From Acidobacteriota bacterium (GTDB lineage Bacteria > Acidobacteriota > Terriglobia > Terriglobales > Acidobacteriaceae), in the NCBI GenBank assembly GCA_021782675.1, contig JAJXUS010000129.1:1-6267 (forward strand): a stretch of DNA of 6,267 nucleotides, written 5' to 3'. The notes beneath the pieces are model-generated. The model did not search any database. It worked only from the letters and a program-made list of their open reading frames with translations, and was not told where the DNA came from. Each line of letters starts with the position of its first letter. The stretch's first letter is position 1. The position numbers and the translations under genes are program-made. Of this stretch, positions 5,441-6,267 are shown in pieces.

Positions 5441-6267
5441 ATGGCAGTCATACGCGATGTAATGCCGGCCTTCGATCTGCTGCAGCCAAGCACGGCAGCC
5501 GACGCGCAACGCCTGCTCGCCGAGAACGGCTCCGATGCGTGGGTGATGGCGGGCGGCCTGGACAGTTTCGACTGGCTCAAGGACCGCATCAAGAAGCCGC
5601 AGGTGCTTGTGGACCTGAGCGGGGTCGATGAACTGCGCGGCGTGCGCACCACCGGCGATGGTCTGGAGATCGGCGCCATGACCACATTGACCGAGATCGC
5701 CAACCATCCCGAGATCAAGAAGAACTACGGTGTTCTGGGCGAGGCGGTTTCGCTGGTGGCATCGCCGCAGATCCGCAACCAGGGGACGCTGGGCGGCAAC
5801 GTTTCGCAGGATGTGCGCTGCTGGTACTACCGTGGCGGGTGGCCCTGCTACCGGGCCGGCGGCAACATTTGCTATGCGGATACGCCGGTGGGGCGCAACC
5901 GCGAGCACGCCATCTTCGGCGCCGACCGCTGCGTGGCCGTGCATCCTTCGGACTCGGTTCCGGCGCTGATCGCGCTGGACGCGAAGTTTGTGGTGCAGGG
6001 CTCGAAGGGGCAGCGCGTGATCGATGCGGAAGACTACTTCATCGGTCCCGACATCGACATTACGCGCATTAACGTGCTGCAGCCGGGCGACCTGCTCACG
6101 GCCATCCGCATTCCGGCAACGTATGCCGGCGCGAAGTTCTATTTTGAAAAGGTTCGCGACCGAAACGTGTGGGATTTCCCGCTGATGAATGTGGCCTCCG
6201 CCATGAAGGTCAACGGCAATGCCATCGACGACATCCGGATTGCGGTCAGCGCGGTGGCGCCGCGGCC
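5441..6267 (+). CDS. FAD-binding subunit with PaoB/HCR-type [4Fe-4S] insertion (3' partial)
   Basis: The frame is open from ATG at 5441 to the right edge (275 full codons) and starts 13 bases after the Moco subunit. The N-terminal FAD-binding domain of the CoxM/xanthine dehydrogenase type is clear. AGGLDSFDWLKD (37-48) matches the AGGTDL flavin loop, and SPQIRNQGTLGGN (108-120) is the second FAD motif. Just after it, C127, C136, C144 and C164 form a C-x8-C-x7-C-x19-C set with RCWYYR and GRNREHAIFG around it. In PaoB and the 4-hydroxybenzoyl-CoA reductase beta subunit this insertion binds an extra [4Fe-4S] cluster. HPSDSVPALIALDA (168-181) continues the FAD domain. The C-terminal flavoprotein domain begins near residue 230 (FEKVRDRNVWDFPLMNVA) and is cut by the window edge. 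The subunit would take electrons from the [2Fe-2S] subunit and hand them to an unknown acceptor. It has no signal peptide of its own. Confidence 0.92.
   Translation, partial: MAVIRDVMPAFDLLQPSTAADAQRLLAENGSDAWVMAGGLDSFDWLKDRIKKPQVLVDLSGVDELRGVRTTGDGLEIGAMTTLTEIANHPEIKKNYGVLGEAVSLVASPQIRNQGTLGGNVSQDVRCWYYRGGWPCYRAGGNICYADTPVGRNREHAIFGADRCVAVHPSDSVPALIALDAKFVVQGSKGQRVIDAEDYFIGPDIDITRINVLQPGDLLTAIRIPATYAGAKFYFEKVRDRNVWDFPLMNVASAMKVNGNAIDDIRIAVSAVAPR
5819..5932 (+). other. Four-cysteine [4Fe-4S] insertion in the FAD subunit
   Basis: The cysteine codons at 5819, 5846, 5870 and 5930 (C127, C136, C144, C164) follow directly on the GTLGGN flavin motif. Ordinary CoxM or XDH FAD domains lack this loop. 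Relatives that have it coordinate one [4Fe-4S] cluster near the FAD. Assignment of all four as ligands is by analogy. Confidence 0.75.

Overview
The window is GC-rich, strongly coding DNA with all genes on the plus strand. It holds the 3' part of a polysaccharide chain-length/tyrosine-kinase-like gene, a 294-base non-coding gap, and the first three genes of an operon for a molybdenum-cofactor (Moco) hydroxylase of the xanthine dehydrogenase/aldehyde oxidase family. The third of these genes runs off the right edge. No tRNA, rRNA, CRISPR array, insertion sequence or phage gene was seen. The host is probably a Gram-negative-type soil bacterium. Acidobacteriota (Terriglobia) is my best guess, from the GC-rich codon use, the style of the Wzz-like protein and the type of hydroxylase. 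That is inference from family resemblance, not proof.

Region 1 (2-1951): a Wzz/GumC-like protein, open at the left edge. It has a periplasmic coiled coil, a transmembrane helix and a BY-kinase-like nucleotide-binding domain whose Walker A lysine is missing. A tail of roughly 240 Pro/Ala/Glu-rich residues takes the place of the usual tyrosine cluster. It probably belongs to an exopolysaccharide cluster lying to the left.

Region 2 (1952-2245): no gene. It holds a perfect 9-bp stem-loop just after the stop codon, a short AT-rich stretch that could carry a promoter, and two hairpin-forming segments upstream of the next ribosome binding site.

Region 3 (2246-6267): three tightly packed genes in the order iron-sulfur subunit, Moco subunit, FAD subunit. 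The first junction overlaps by one base and the second has 13 bases between genes. The small subunit carries a twin-arginine signal and all eight cysteines for two [2Fe-2S] clusters. The large subunit has the GGGFGSK Moco motif and the catalytic glutamate. The FAD subunit has a four-cysteine insertion of the kind that holds an additional [4Fe-4S] cluster in PaoB and in the 4-hydroxybenzoyl-CoA reductase beta subunit. Together they suggest an exported, PaoABC-like oxidoreductase in which electrons pass from Moco through the [2Fe-2S] centres to FAD, with the extra [4Fe-4S] cluster nearby. The substrate cannot be read from the sequence.

Nothing here clearly amounts to a wholly undescribed system. 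The points most worth a second look are the lysine-less P-loop protein with its long tail, the combination of Tat signal and extra Fe-S cluster in a non-PaoABC gene order, the Ser at a usually Arg active-site position, and the structured leader.
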